Of a DNA stretch of 32,780 nt, positions 9,382-17,141 are shown in pieces. The stretch's first letter is position 1. Every line of letters begins with the position of its first letter. The notes beneath the pieces were generated by a model. The model searched no databases, was not told the origin of the DNA, and worked only from the letters and a program-made list of their open reading frames with translations. The DNA is taken from assembly GCA_017444735.1 (NCBI GenBank), contig JAFSWB010000085.1, positions 1-32,780 on the forward strand, written 5' to 3'. Both the position numbers and the translations under genes were made by a program. Origin of the DNA: Clostridia bacterium (GTDB lineage Bacteria > Bacillota > Clostridia > Oscillospirales > CAG-272).

Positions 9382-9410
9382 ATTATATCAAATGAAAGAG
9401 GATAATTCAA
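9382..9410 (-). promoter_or_regulatory. Sigma-A promoter of SLH copy 3
   Basis: On the minus strand the -35 TTGAAT (9405-9410) and -10 TATAAT (9382-9387) are separated by 17 bp, with an upstream TG giving an extended -10. An 8-bp inverted repeat, TTGTTGAA (9371-9378) and TTCAACAA (9406-9413), brackets the promoter and could be an operator. The core closely resembles the promoter of copy 4 (11594-11622). Confidence 0.85.
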
Positions 9411-9472
9411 CAATATCATTCCGAAAAACGGCGCGGAGGGGCGCTTCATTTTTACGGCCGTTTTTTTGCTTG

Positions 9473-9501
9473 TTGACCCTGACGGTCGAACGTGGTAAAA
9501 T
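9473..9501 (+). promoter_or_regulatory. Sigma-A promoter of sialate esterase gene
   Basis: TTGACC (9473-9478), a 17-bp spacer and TAAAAT (9496-9501) lie 30 bp before the ATG at 9532. It is divergent from the promoter of SLH copy 3. Confidence 0.8.
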
Positions 9502-9531
9502 CATAAAACGACGAGAGGGGAGATTAATAAC

Positions 9532-10542
9532 ATGAAACTCAACGGACTTTTCCGGGACGGCGCGGTCATAGCCGCGGACGAACCGCTTTACGTATTCGGG
9601 ACGGGGGACGGTCACGTCCGCGTCGAATTTCTCGGACGCGCCGCCGAGGCCGACTCCGAGGACGGGGAGTGGATCGTCACGCTTCCTCCGACGGAGCCGG
9701 GCGGACCTTTTACGATGGACGTCATTTTCCCGGACGAACGGGTGACGGTCCGCGATCTTTACGCGGGACGCGTCTACCTCGTCGCGGGTCAGTCGAACGC
9801 CGAGTTCCGCCTTTCCGAGTCGAACACGCCGCCCGATGAATACGAAGACGACCCGCTCCTCAGAAACTATTTCGTCGACCGCCCGTGGGGCGAGGGCGAT
9901 CCGCTTTCAAGCGAAAACGGGTGGTATCGCGCGAAGGCGGACGAGGTAGGCGACTGGACGGCGATAGGGTATCTCACGGGACGGCGGATCAGGCGCGCGG
10001 TCGGCGGGGCGGTCGGGATCGTCTCGTGCTATCAGGGCGCGTCGGTGATAGAGGCGTGGCTTCCCGAGAAGGACGCGAAAGAGTTCCGCCTTTCCGACGA
10101 AGACCTTTACGAGGATCACACGCTCGATCTTTTCGCCTCGTTCAATCAGGACGGGAAGATATACCGCGAAATGCTGTCGGGCGTGTCGAAGTTTTCTTTT
10201 ACCGGCGTCGTCTGGTATCAGGGGGAGAGCGATTCGACCGTCCCCGAGGCGAATATCTACGACAGGGAGCTCGCCCGGTTTATCGAAACGGTGCGGCGTG
10301 ACGGCAAAAACGACCGTCTTCCTTTCGCCGTCGTTCAGATAGCCGACGCCGACTACCGCAAGACGTTCGATCCCGACGGATGGATCGGGATACAGAAGGC
10401 GCAGGAGAGGGCGGCGCGCGACGTCCCGCGCGTCTCGCTCGTCGTCTCGCGCGATATAAGCGAGACGGTCAACCTGCACCCCGTCACGAAAACGCTTCTC
10501 TGCGACAGGATCGCCGGGGCGCTCGTCGCGTTTGAAAAATGA
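9532..10542 (+). CDS. Sialate O-acetylesterase-like SGNH hydrolase
   Basis: The 336-aa protein has the pattern of the sialate O-acetylesterase (SASA) family of carbohydrate esterases: a beta-rich N-terminal part, then VYLVAGQSNAEF with nucleophile S88, the GVVWYQGESD block (E232), and the catalytic His in NLHP (H316). It would remove acetyl groups from sialic acid or from acetylated plant polysaccharides. No signal peptide is visible, so it probably works on imported oligosaccharides in the cytoplasm. The start ATG 9532 follows AGAGGGGAG at good spacing. It is a single-gene unit ending at the hairpin 10543-10589. Its position between two SLH/beta-helix genes supports a role in the same glycan pathway, but substrate is not determinable from sequence. 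Confidence 0.82.
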   Translation: MKLNGLFRDGAVIAADEPLYVFGTGDGHVRVEFLGRAAEADSEDGEWIVTLPPTEPGGPFTMDVIFPDERVTVRDLYAGRVYLVAGQSNAEFRLSESNTPPDEYEDDPLLRNYFVDRPWGEGDPLSSENGWYRAKADEVGDWTAIGYLTGRRIRRAVGGAVGIVSCYQGASVIEAWLPEKDAKEFRLSDEDLYEDHTLDLFASFNQDGKIYREMLSGVSKFSFTGVVWYQGESDSTVPEANIYDRELARFIETVRRDGKNDRLPFAVVQIADADYRKTFDPDGWIGIQKAQERAARDVPRVSLVVSRDISETVNLHPVTKTLLCDRIAGALVAFEK

Positions 10543-10589
10543 AAAATGCCGGATGAGACAGGACCGTTTCCGATCTCATCCGGCATTTT
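10543..10589. terminator. Bidirectional intrinsic terminator
   Basis: A 16-bp perfect stem (10543-10558 with 10574-10589) has A-rich and T-rich outer ends. It lies between the esterase gene (+) and the small minus-strand ORF, whose stop codon (10588-10590) touches the stem. Confidence 0.9.
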
Positions 10590-10761
10590 ATATCCCCATT
10601 TTTCTTTTCAGATCCCCGAGCGATTTGTCGTACTGCGCGCGGGAGATCGCGCCGCGGGAGAGGAACGCGTCGAGCGTTTCCTTCTGCTTTCTGAAAAGAA
10701 GGGCTTTTTTCTCTCCGGGAGCGAGCCCCTCGGGGATGACGTCCGTTATTTTTACGTCCGT
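10588..10761 (-). CDS. Small SHOCT-like protein with apparent ACG start
   Basis: A coding-like frame lies between the phosphatase-family gene and the terminator. It encodes about 57 aa, including EGLAPGEKKALLFRKQKETL and FLSRGAISRAQYDKSLGDL, the helical pattern of short C-terminal domains of SHOCT type that are common in Clostridia. Third codon positions are GC-rich like the real genes. No ATG, GTG or TTG exists near its beginning. The best initiation site is ACG at 10759-10761, 8 nt after AAAGAAGG (10770-10777), itself overlapping the stop of the upstream gene. The codon may be a true ACG start, a T-to-C mutation of ATG that silenced the gene, or a sequencing error. The frame also equals that of the upstream gene beyond its TGA. 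The function is unknown. Confidence 0.5.
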   Translation of the reverse strand, partial: TDVKITDVIPEGLAPGEKKALLFRKQKETLDAFLSRGAISRAQYDKSLGDLKRKMGI

Positions 10762-10776
10762 AAAGATCGCCTTCTT

Positions 10777-11523
10777 TCAGAGCTCGATATCCGCGACGAC
10801 GGCGTAGTGGTCGGACTGCGGGAAGTTCCCGTCGCATTCCTTTTCGACCGAATAACGCGCCGCGCGGGCGTCTTTCAGGAGGATATAGTCGATCGAAGCG
10901 TCCGCGGGCGAGCCGAATTCGCTCATATGCGTGTTCGTCTCGCACGTGACGGGGGCGGAGAGCCGCGCGTCGGTCATCTTTTCCCGGAGCGTTTCTATCG
11001 CTTCGGAATACGAGACGTCGTTCATGTCTCCGGTGAGGACGGCGGGCAGTCCCGCTCCTTTGTCCCCGATAAAGTCGGCAATGATGCGCGCGCCGAGGAT
11101 ACGCGCTCTTTCCGACTTGCAGTCAAGGTGAGTGTTTATGAAGAGAAGACGGCGACCGTCTTCTTTTCTTTCGAAGATCCCCCAGCAGGCGATCCTGAGA
11201 TACGCCGACCCCTTGGCGCGCGATTCTTTCTCGGGAGTCTCGGAGAGCCAGAAACGGCCGGACTCGACGAGGTCGAACCGATCGCGTCTGTAATAGATCG
11301 GCGTTCCCTCGTGATCGAGCTTCCCGCGAAACGCGAAAACGGTCCCGAATCCGGGCAGATCTTCCTCAAAGTACGCTTTCCAGCGGTCGGTCACTTCCTG
11401 AGCGCCGATAAAATCGGGGTCGAGACGGGAGAACAGGCGCTTCATCCTCTCGCGCCGCTCTTCGAATTCCCCTCCTTTTGTTTTCCAACACATCGCGTTC
11501 TGACTTACTGCTCTGATGATCAT
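10777..11523 (-). CDS. Endonuclease/exonuclease/phosphatase family protein
   Basis: The 248-aa protein has all the usual landmarks of the EEP fold (DNase I, exonuclease III, inositol phosphatase and sphingomyelinase relatives): SQNAM at the start, GAQEV with metal-binding E43, INTHLD, the GDMND motif, IDYIL, and the C-terminal SDHYAV with catalytic His. It is of the short metal-dependent hydrolase type without a signal peptide, so it is probably a cytoplasmic phosphodiesterase or sugar-phosphatase-like enzyme; the exact substrate cannot be told. The ATG at 11523 is preceded by GGAGGT with a 5-nt gap and by a strong promoter. The gene is divergent from SLH copy 4 and probably co-transcribed with the following small ORF. 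Confidence 0.85.
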   Translation of the reverse strand: MIIRAVSQNAMCWKTKGGEFEERRERMKRLFSRLDPDFIGAQEVTDRWKAYFEEDLPGFGTVFAFRGKLDHEGTPIYYRRDRFDLVESGRFWLSETPEKESRAKGSAYLRIACWGIFERKEDGRRLLFINTHLDCKSERARILGARIIADFIGDKGAGLPAVLTGDMNDVSYSEAIETLREKMTDARLSAPVTCETNTHMSEFGSPADASIDYILLKDARAARYSVEKECDGNFPQSDHYAVVADIEL

Positions 11524-11552
11524 TCGGCACCTCCGGAGTATTTCTGTCCGAT

Positions 11553-11581
11553 ATTATACACCCGGGAAAACAAAGATTCAA
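11553..11581 (-). promoter_or_regulatory. Sigma-A promoter of EEP-family gene
   Basis: Minus-strand TTGAAT (11576-11581), 17-bp spacer, TATAAT (11553-11558). It is back to back with the promoter of SLH copy 4, with only 12 bp between the two -35 boxes. Confidence 0.85.
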
Positions 11582-11593
11582 CCTCCTTTTTTG

Positions 11594-11622
11594 TTGATTA
11601 TTCCTCACGGGTTTGATATAAT
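11594..11622 (+). promoter_or_regulatory. Sigma-A promoter of SLH copies 4-5-6
   Basis: TTGATT (11594-11599), 17-bp spacer, TATAAT (11617-11622) with extended TG. The surrounding sequence (T-run plus GTTGA, then TTTGATATAAT) resembles the promoter of copy 3, which suggests shared ancestry and shared control. Confidence 0.87.
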
Positions 11623-11643
11623 TGATTCAATAAAGCTGTTTAT

Positions 11644-11666
11644 AAGGAGTAAAAAAAATGTTATGA
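11644..11666 (+). promoter_or_regulatory. Ribosome site with two-codon ORF overlapping start of copy 4
   Basis: AAGGAG (11644-11649) is 8 nt before ATG 11658, which opens only Met-Leu-stop (ATG TTA TGA). The TGA overlaps the true start ATG at 11663, which is 13 nt from the ribosome site, longer than usual. Initiation at the mini-ORF followed by termination and re-initiation is therefore plausible. Confidence 0.6.
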
Positions 11667-14353
11667 AAAAGATCGCGTCTTTATTCTTCGCCGTCCTTAT
11701 GTTCGCGTCGTGCGTCACGGTCGCGGTCGGTGCGGCGGAAGGGTTCGCCGACGTCGCGGAGGACCGCTGGAGCGCGGCTTCGATAAAATACGCCGTCAAA
11801 AACGGCTATATGAAGGGCGTCGGGGGCGACAGATTCGACCCCGAGGGGTCTCTCACCCGCGCGATGGTCGCGACCGTCCTGTGGCGGCGCGAGGGCGAGC
11901 CCGCCCCGACCACGCCGAGCGGCTTTTCCGACATCCCGGCGGGCGAGTGGTACGCGGACGCCGTCGCGTGGGCGAAGGAAACGGGCGTCGTGAAGGGTAT
12001 CACCGACAAGACGTTCGAGCCGGACGGTCTCATAACACGCGAACAGCTCGCGACGATGCTTTTCCGATTTTCGTCCTCCGCTCCCGTGTCCGTTCCCGAA
12101 AGAGCGGATCTCACGCCTTTTTCCGATGACGAAAAAGTCAGCGAATGGGCGTCGGAGCCGCTCGGATGGGCGGTGGAAGCCGGTCTTATCAAAGGCACGG
12201 ACGGAAACCGTCTCGCCCCCGAGGGCGACGCGACGCGCGAACAGTTCGCCGCGATAATCGAGCGGTACGACGGCGCGTTCCGGCTCGAATACAACAATCC
12301 GGTCGTCCGTTCCCACTATACCGAAAAGCCGTATCCCCTCGTCACGGACGCCGATATCTACGTCTCGACCGACGGGAACGACGAAAATCCCGGCGCGTTC
12401 GACTCGCCTCTCGCCACGTTCGCGGGAGCGGTAGCGAAGGTGCGCGAGGTAAAGGCGGCGAAGGCGGAGGGCGATATCGTCGTCGCCTTCCGGGCGGGCG
12501 ACTACCGTCTCGACGGCTTGACGCTGACCGCGGAGGATTCCGGAGACGAAGGGCGGAGGATCGTTTACTGCGCTTACGGCGACGGACCGGTCAATATGAC
12601 CGCCGGAGTGAGGGTCTACCGGAACGAGCTCGAAGAGCTGAACGACGACGACAGGACTCTTTTCAGGGAAAAAGCGTGGGATCACGTAATGAAGATCGAC
12701 CTGTCGGACAAGGTCGCGGACGGGGAACTGTCAAGATCGAGCGAGGCGTTTACCGGAGATTACGGCAGACTTGACGCCGCCCGTTATCCGAACCGCAATC
12801 CCCGCGGCGAGGAAGTCTACCTCGAACGGATCGCCGAAAGCGTCAGATCAGGACAGATGAAGATCTCTCACATGACGAGCCGTTTCAGAGGTTATCACAC
12901 GTGGGACGGCGCAGTTATCATCGGATGCGTCGGCGACGAATACTGGAAGACGGTCTTTCCGGTGACGGATTTCGACCCGGAGACCGGTATAATCTCATAT
13001 AAGATCATCGGACCGCAGTACGGTCTCGAGCCGTACGCGAGAAGCGTCTATTTCCTCAATATATCGGAGGAGCTTGACTTCGCGCACGAGTATTACATCG
13101 ACCCCGAGCGGAAGGCGCTGTATCTCTACGATCCCGACAGCGAGTCGTACTCGGTCAGCGTCGGGGAGCATTTCGCCGTCGTCGACGGCGCGGACCGTCT
13201 GACGTTCCGCGGACTCGATTTCAGCGGATGTACAGGCGACGGCTTCGTCATCAACGCCGACGGGATCGTCTTCGACCGCTGTTCCGTCACCGGTATCGGC
13301 GGCAGGTACGGTCTCAAGGTCTCGGGGGTGGATTTCCGTATGCAGGACAGCGAATTCGCGTACACCGCCGGGTGCGGGATGTGGTTCGACTCGAACCGCG
13401 ACGTGAACGACCTCGTACCGACCGGACCGTATATAGACAACTGTCTTATTCATCACGCGGGGCAGAAATGGAAGAATCTCCAAAATCCCGGTATCCGTAT
13501 AAAGCGGGCGGTCGGCGCCGTGGTCTCGCACTGCGAGATCTACAATACCCCGAGCGCCGCGATCTCCTTCGGATACGTTGCGGAGGGAGGCGAGGAGAGA
13601 GCCATAGAGTGTATTTTCGAGTATAATTATCTCCACGACGTGGCGAACGATCTTGACGATATGGGCGCCGTCTACACCGGGCGCAGCTTCGTGAACCGCG
13701 ACAACGAATTCCGTTACAACGTGATAGCCGGGACGTCGGACAGTCATACGTCCTTCGGACTTTACCTCGACGACGGCGTGGCGGCTCAGAAAGCATACGG
13801 GAACATATTCTACGACTGCGGCACGCTCGGATTTGTCAACTCGGGCGGTCAGTACGCGGACCTTCACGACAACGTATGCGTCCGCACGTCGCCCTTGTGG
13901 GGAGAACCGACGAACGCTATGGCGGCGACGGCAAAATATTACTACTGGGTGTACGACGAGGACAGCGAGCACCCGACGGCGTGGAACTCCGGCAATTTCA
14001 GAATACTTTACAACACTCTGAAGAAGCGGCCCGCGCCGGGAGACGAGTATTACGGGCTGTGGCTCGAAAGATGGCCCGAGCTTTACGAGGTTCTCGAGGA
14101 TTACGACGACGTGGAAAATCCGAACTGCCCGGCGTCTCCGGGATTCTGTTCCGTTTACAACAATTACGCGATAGGGTACTGTCACAACGTTATCGACGAG
14201 CCGGTGGAGAGATTCGCGGTGAAGTTCGGCAACAACAGCGAGTTCACGATCGACGAAAACCCGATCTTCGTCAACCCGACGACCGGCGACTACCGCATAC
14301 GCGAGGGCGTCGATTTCCCGGATATACATTTTGAGGAAGTCGGACGTTATTGA
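11663..14353 (+). CDS. SLH-anchored right-handed beta-helix protein, copy 4
   Basis: This 896-aa protein starts at ATG 11663 (MKKIASLFFAVLMFASC). The open frame extends further upstream, but the signal peptide and promoter fix the start. Three SLH domains occupy about residues 26-195. The module at about residue 230 begins DADIYVSTDGNDENPGAF and continues AGAVAKVREVKAAKAEGDIVV, a version shared only with copy 1; the other copies have an RTWERARDAVRALDKTG version. Beta-helix coils follow (for example CIFEYNYLHDVANDLDDMGAVYTG), then the family ending NPIFVNPTTGDYRIR...VGRY. As with the others, the likely role is a wall-bound glycoside hydrolase-like enzyme with unproven activity. It is first in an operon with copies 5 and 6. 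Confidence 0.88.
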   Translation: MKKIASLFFAVLMFASCVTVAVGAAEGFADVAEDRWSAASIKYAVKNGYMKGVGGDRFDPEGSLTRAMVATVLWRREGEPAPTTPSGFSDIPAGEWYADAVAWAKETGVVKGITDKTFEPDGLITREQLATMLFRFSSSAPVSVPERADLTPFSDDEKVSEWASEPLGWAVEAGLIKGTDGNRLAPEGDATREQFAAIIERYDGAFRLEYNNPVVRSHYTEKPYPLVTDADIYVSTDGNDENPGAFDSPLATFAGAVAKVREVKAAKAEGDIVVAFRAGDYRLDGLTLTAEDSGDEGRRIVYCAYGDGPVNMTAGVRVYRNELEELNDDDRTLFREKAWDHVMKIDLSDKVADGELSRSSEAFTGDYGRLDAARYPNRNPRGEEVYLERIAESVRSGQMKISHMTSRFRGYHTWDGAVIIGCVGDEYWKTVFPVTDFDPETGIISYKIIGPQYGLEPYARSVYFLNISEELDFAHEYYIDPERKALYLYDPDSESYSVSVGEHFAVVDGADRLTFRGLDFSGCTGDGFVINADGIVFDRCSVTGIGGRYGLKVSGVDFRMQDSEFAYTAGCGMWFDSNRDVNDLVPTGPYIDNCLIHHAGQKWKNLQNPGIRIKRAVGAVVSHCEIYNTPSAAISFGYVAEGGEERAIECIFEYNYLHDVANDLDDMGAVYTGRSFVNRDNEFRYNVIAGTSDSHTSFGLYLDDGVAAQKAYGNIFYDCGTLGFVNSGGQYADLHDNVCVRTSPLWGEPTNAMAATAKYYYWVYDEDSEHPTAWNSGNFRILYNTLKKRPAPGDEYYGLWLERWPELYEVLEDYDDVENPNCPASPGFCSVYNNYAIGYCHNVIDEPVERFAVKFGNNSEFTIDENPIFVNPTTGDYRIREGVDFPDIHFEEVGRY

Positions 14354-14397
14354 CCGACGCGGAATTATTTATCTGAAAGTGACGGGAGGAATTGAAA
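14354..14397 (+). repeat. 44-nt inter-gene spacer repeat, copy B
   Basis: Equal in length to the spacers at 2173 and 17098 and differing from them at only a few bases. It contains GGGAGG (14385-14390), the ribosome site for the ATG at 14398. No promoter is seen. Confidence 0.85.
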
Positions 14398-17097
14398 ATG
14401 AAAAAAATCGCATCTTTTATTACGGCGCTCGTTATGCTCGCGTCGTGCGTCACGGTCGCGACGGCGGCGAAAACGGGCTTTTCCGACGTCGCGGAGGACC
14501 GCTGGAGCGCGGCGTCGATAAAATACGCCGTTGAAAACAGCTATATGAAAGGCGTCGGGGGAGATAAATTCGATCCCGAGGGGTCTCTGACCCGCGCCAT
14601 GGTCGCCACCGTCCTGTGGCGGCGCGAGGGCGAGCCGAAACCGACCGCGCCGAGCGGATTTTCCGACGTCCCGGCGGACGAGTGGTACACTGACGCCGTC
14701 GCGTGGGCTAAAGAGACCGGCGTAGTTAAAGGAATTACGGATAAAACCTTTGAGCCGGACGGTCTCATCACCCGCGAACAGCTCGCGACAATGCTGTTCC
14801 GCTTCTCGTCCTCCGCTCCCGTGTCCGTGCCGGAGCGCGCGGATCTGACGCCGTTTTCGGACGACGAAAAAGTGTCGGGCTGGGCGAACGAGCCGCTCGA
14901 ATGGGCTGTTGAAGCGGGTCTCATCAAAGGCACGGACGGCAACCGTCTCGCCCCGGAGGGCGACGCGACCCGCGAGCAGTTCGCCGCGATAATCGAGCGG
15001 TACGACGGCTCCTTCAAGCTCGCGTATAACGAACCCGTTCTGCTTTCTCATTACACCGAGCCGGAATATCCGCTCGTCGGCGACGCCGACTTCTACGTCA
15101 GCGTGAACGGCGACGACTCGGCGGACGGCTCGCTTGCTCACCCGTTCAGAACGTGGGAGCGCGCCCGCGACGCGGTCCGGACGCTCGATAAAACCGGACG
15201 GAACAGGATAAAAGTCGCCTTTATGGCGGGCGATTACGGCCCGCTCGACCTCACGCTGACCGAGGAGGACTCCGGCACGCCGGAGTGTCCGATCACCTAC
15301 TGCAAATACGGCGACGGCGACGTCGTCTTCGATAACGGATTCAACTTCACCTCGGACTCGTTCGTTCCGATCGACGAGAGCGAAAGAGCGTGGTTCCCCG
15401 CCAAGGCGGCGGACAAGATCAAAAAAACCGATATGTCTTCCGTTATCGCGCACGGCACGTACGATCTGTCATATTACGTTTTCTCCGACGATTCGCTTTG
15501 CACCGTCGCACGTTTCCCGAACAAATACCCCGACGGAACGGACCAGTTGTTCCCCGCGTCCGGTTATGCAACGGACAACAATCATATTAAGATCATCAAC
15601 TCGGTGTTTCTGGGCCGCATAAAAAAATACCATACGCTCGAGGGATTCAAGCTGTACGGATATCTGACGACGGGATGGTATCAGGACACGCTTTCCGTCG
15701 GCGGATTCGACGTGGAGACGGGCGAGTGCTACATCACCGATCCCGAAAAAGCGAGGATGGGCAATCTGCGCGCGGGAGAATTCTACTGGCCCGACCACTT
15801 TGCCGCCGCGCTGATGAACGTAACGGAAGAGCTTGACGCGGCGGGCGAGTATTTCGTCGATCCCGCGACGTCGGTGATGTACGTTTACGATCCGCAGGGC
15901 AACTACCATATCACGGTGAAGGACCGTATGATAACGGCAAATCACGCCGACAATATCACCCTCCGCGGTCTGTGCTTCACGAACGCGAAGGACAGAGTCC
16001 TTGACTGTTACTGCTGTCACGATATGACGATCGACCTCTGCCGGTTCTCCTGCATCGGCGGTATGTACGGGATATATTTCGAAGCGCACGACCCCGACCG
16101 TGATTTCAACTTTACGCTCACCCGGAGCGAGTTCGATCTCGCGATGGACTGCTTCCTCGGGATCTTCGGAAAATCGACGTCCGAACGGGTCGGCTACGCG
16201 TCGCACATGAACGCGCTGATCGACAACAACTCGTTCACGAATTACAACCTCTATCTCAACGAGGAATCGGCGATGTATATCTCCCACTGCGACGACGTCG
16301 TGATCTCTCACAACGAATTCGTAAACGGCGGACGCGGCGCGATCTTCTACGGCGGGAGCCAGAACGTCGTAATGGAATATAACTACGCGGCGAACCAGAT
16401 GAAAAACGCCGCGGACGGCGGCGTCTTCTGCACGTGGAACGATCTTTTCCACCGCGGGAATATCGTCCGGTACAATATCATCGGTCCGGTCTCGAATATC
16501 GGCGTCGGCGGCTTCGGTCTGTACCTCGACGACTGGGACACCGGGACGGAGATTTACTCCAATCTGTTTTACGCCTGCGACGGCTCCGCCGTCGTCGTCC
16601 ACGAGGGGCGCGACAACGTGATGCGCGACAACGCCGTCGTCAATCCCGGCGGAGGCGCCGCGGACTTCCACGTCACGGTCTCCGGCGTGTACGGCAAAGA
16701 CGGGACTCCGGGCGTTCTCTCCGATAACGACTGGAACGTCCTGAACAGCTGGAAATCCGTCTTTGAAAGATATGAAGGCAACCCCGCGCTGAAAGAAAAC
16801 GCGATGGCGCAGTGGCCGGAGATCTTCGAGCTGACGACCGACCCGGAACGCTGGGACGACCCTCTGTTCGTCCTCGCGCGGAACAATACTATCACGGGCA
16901 ACCGGTTTTTCAGCAAAGACGGCGGGGTGGGAGTCGAAACGCATGAGTACGTCGTGAAATATTCGACGATAGAGGACAATCGCGGCTTCACGCTCGACGA
17001 GAATCCGCTGTTCGTCAACCCGTCCCGCGGCGACTACCGCGTAAAGGACGGCGCGGATTTCCCGGATATACATTTTGAAAAAATAGGTCGTTATTGA
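14398..17097 (+). CDS. SLH-anchored right-handed beta-helix protein, copy 5
   Basis: This 899-aa protein starts at ATG 14398, 7 nt after GGGAGG; the TTG at 14392 is too near the ribosome site. The signal peptide MKKIASFITALVMLASC is nearly the same as in copy 2. SLH domains lie at about residues 26-70, 86-130 and 151-195. The module from about residue 230 (ADFYVSVNGDDSADGS, EEDSGTPECP, KYGDGDVVF) is most like copies 2 and 3. The middle region (RIKKYHTLEG, YGYLTTGWYQDTLS) is close to copy 1. It ends NPLFVNPSRGDYRVKDGADFPDIHFEKIGRY-like, in very high agreement with copy 1. It lies between copies 4 and 6 with 44-nt spacers on both sides and no own promoter. Inferred role: surface glycan degradation or binding. 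Confidence 0.88.
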   Translation: MKKIASFITALVMLASCVTVATAAKTGFSDVAEDRWSAASIKYAVENSYMKGVGGDKFDPEGSLTRAMVATVLWRREGEPKPTAPSGFSDVPADEWYTDAVAWAKETGVVKGITDKTFEPDGLITREQLATMLFRFSSSAPVSVPERADLTPFSDDEKVSGWANEPLEWAVEAGLIKGTDGNRLAPEGDATREQFAAIIERYDGSFKLAYNEPVLLSHYTEPEYPLVGDADFYVSVNGDDSADGSLAHPFRTWERARDAVRTLDKTGRNRIKVAFMAGDYGPLDLTLTEEDSGTPECPITYCKYGDGDVVFDNGFNFTSDSFVPIDESERAWFPAKAADKIKKTDMSSVIAHGTYDLSYYVFSDDSLCTVARFPNKYPDGTDQLFPASGYATDNNHIKIINSVFLGRIKKYHTLEGFKLYGYLTTGWYQDTLSVGGFDVETGECYITDPEKARMGNLRAGEFYWPDHFAAALMNVTEELDAAGEYFVDPATSVMYVYDPQGNYHITVKDRMITANHADNITLRGLCFTNAKDRVLDCYCCHDMTIDLCRFSCIGGMYGIYFEAHDPDRDFNFTLTRSEFDLAMDCFLGIFGKSTSERVGYASHMNALIDNNSFTNYNLYLNEESAMYISHCDDVVISHNEFVNGGRGAIFYGGSQNVVMEYNYAANQMKNAADGGVFCTWNDLFHRGNIVRYNIIGPVSNIGVGGFGLYLDDWDTGTEIYSNLFYACDGSAVVVHEGRDNVMRDNAVVNPGGGAADFHVTVSGVYGKDGTPGVLSDNDWNVLNSWKSVFERYEGNPALKENAMAQWPEIFELTTDPERWDDPLFVLARNNTITGNRFFSKDGGVGVETHEYVVKYSTIEDNRGFTLDENPLFVNPSRGDYRVKDGADFPDIHFEKIGRY

Positions 17098-17141
17098 CTG
17101 ACGCGGAATTACTTATTTGAAAGTGACGGGAGAAATTGAAA
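17098..17141 (+). repeat. 44-nt inter-gene spacer repeat, copy C
   Basis: It matches the spacer at 2173-2216 in all but a few bases and supplies GGGAG (17128-17132) for the ATG at 17142. Beyond this ribosome site nothing regulatory is seen. Confidence 0.85.

Noticed and set aside
10588-10779. Stop-codon read-through or TGA recoding extending the EEP protein by 62 codons
   Set aside because: The EEP domain ends normally after its SDHYAV motif, many other genes here use TGA as stop, and a ribosome site with a start-like ACG explains the frame better.
11516-11662. Longer N-terminus for SLH copy 4
   Set aside because: The extra frame covers the promoter and its translation lacks any resemblance to the siblings; the signal peptide starts at 11663.
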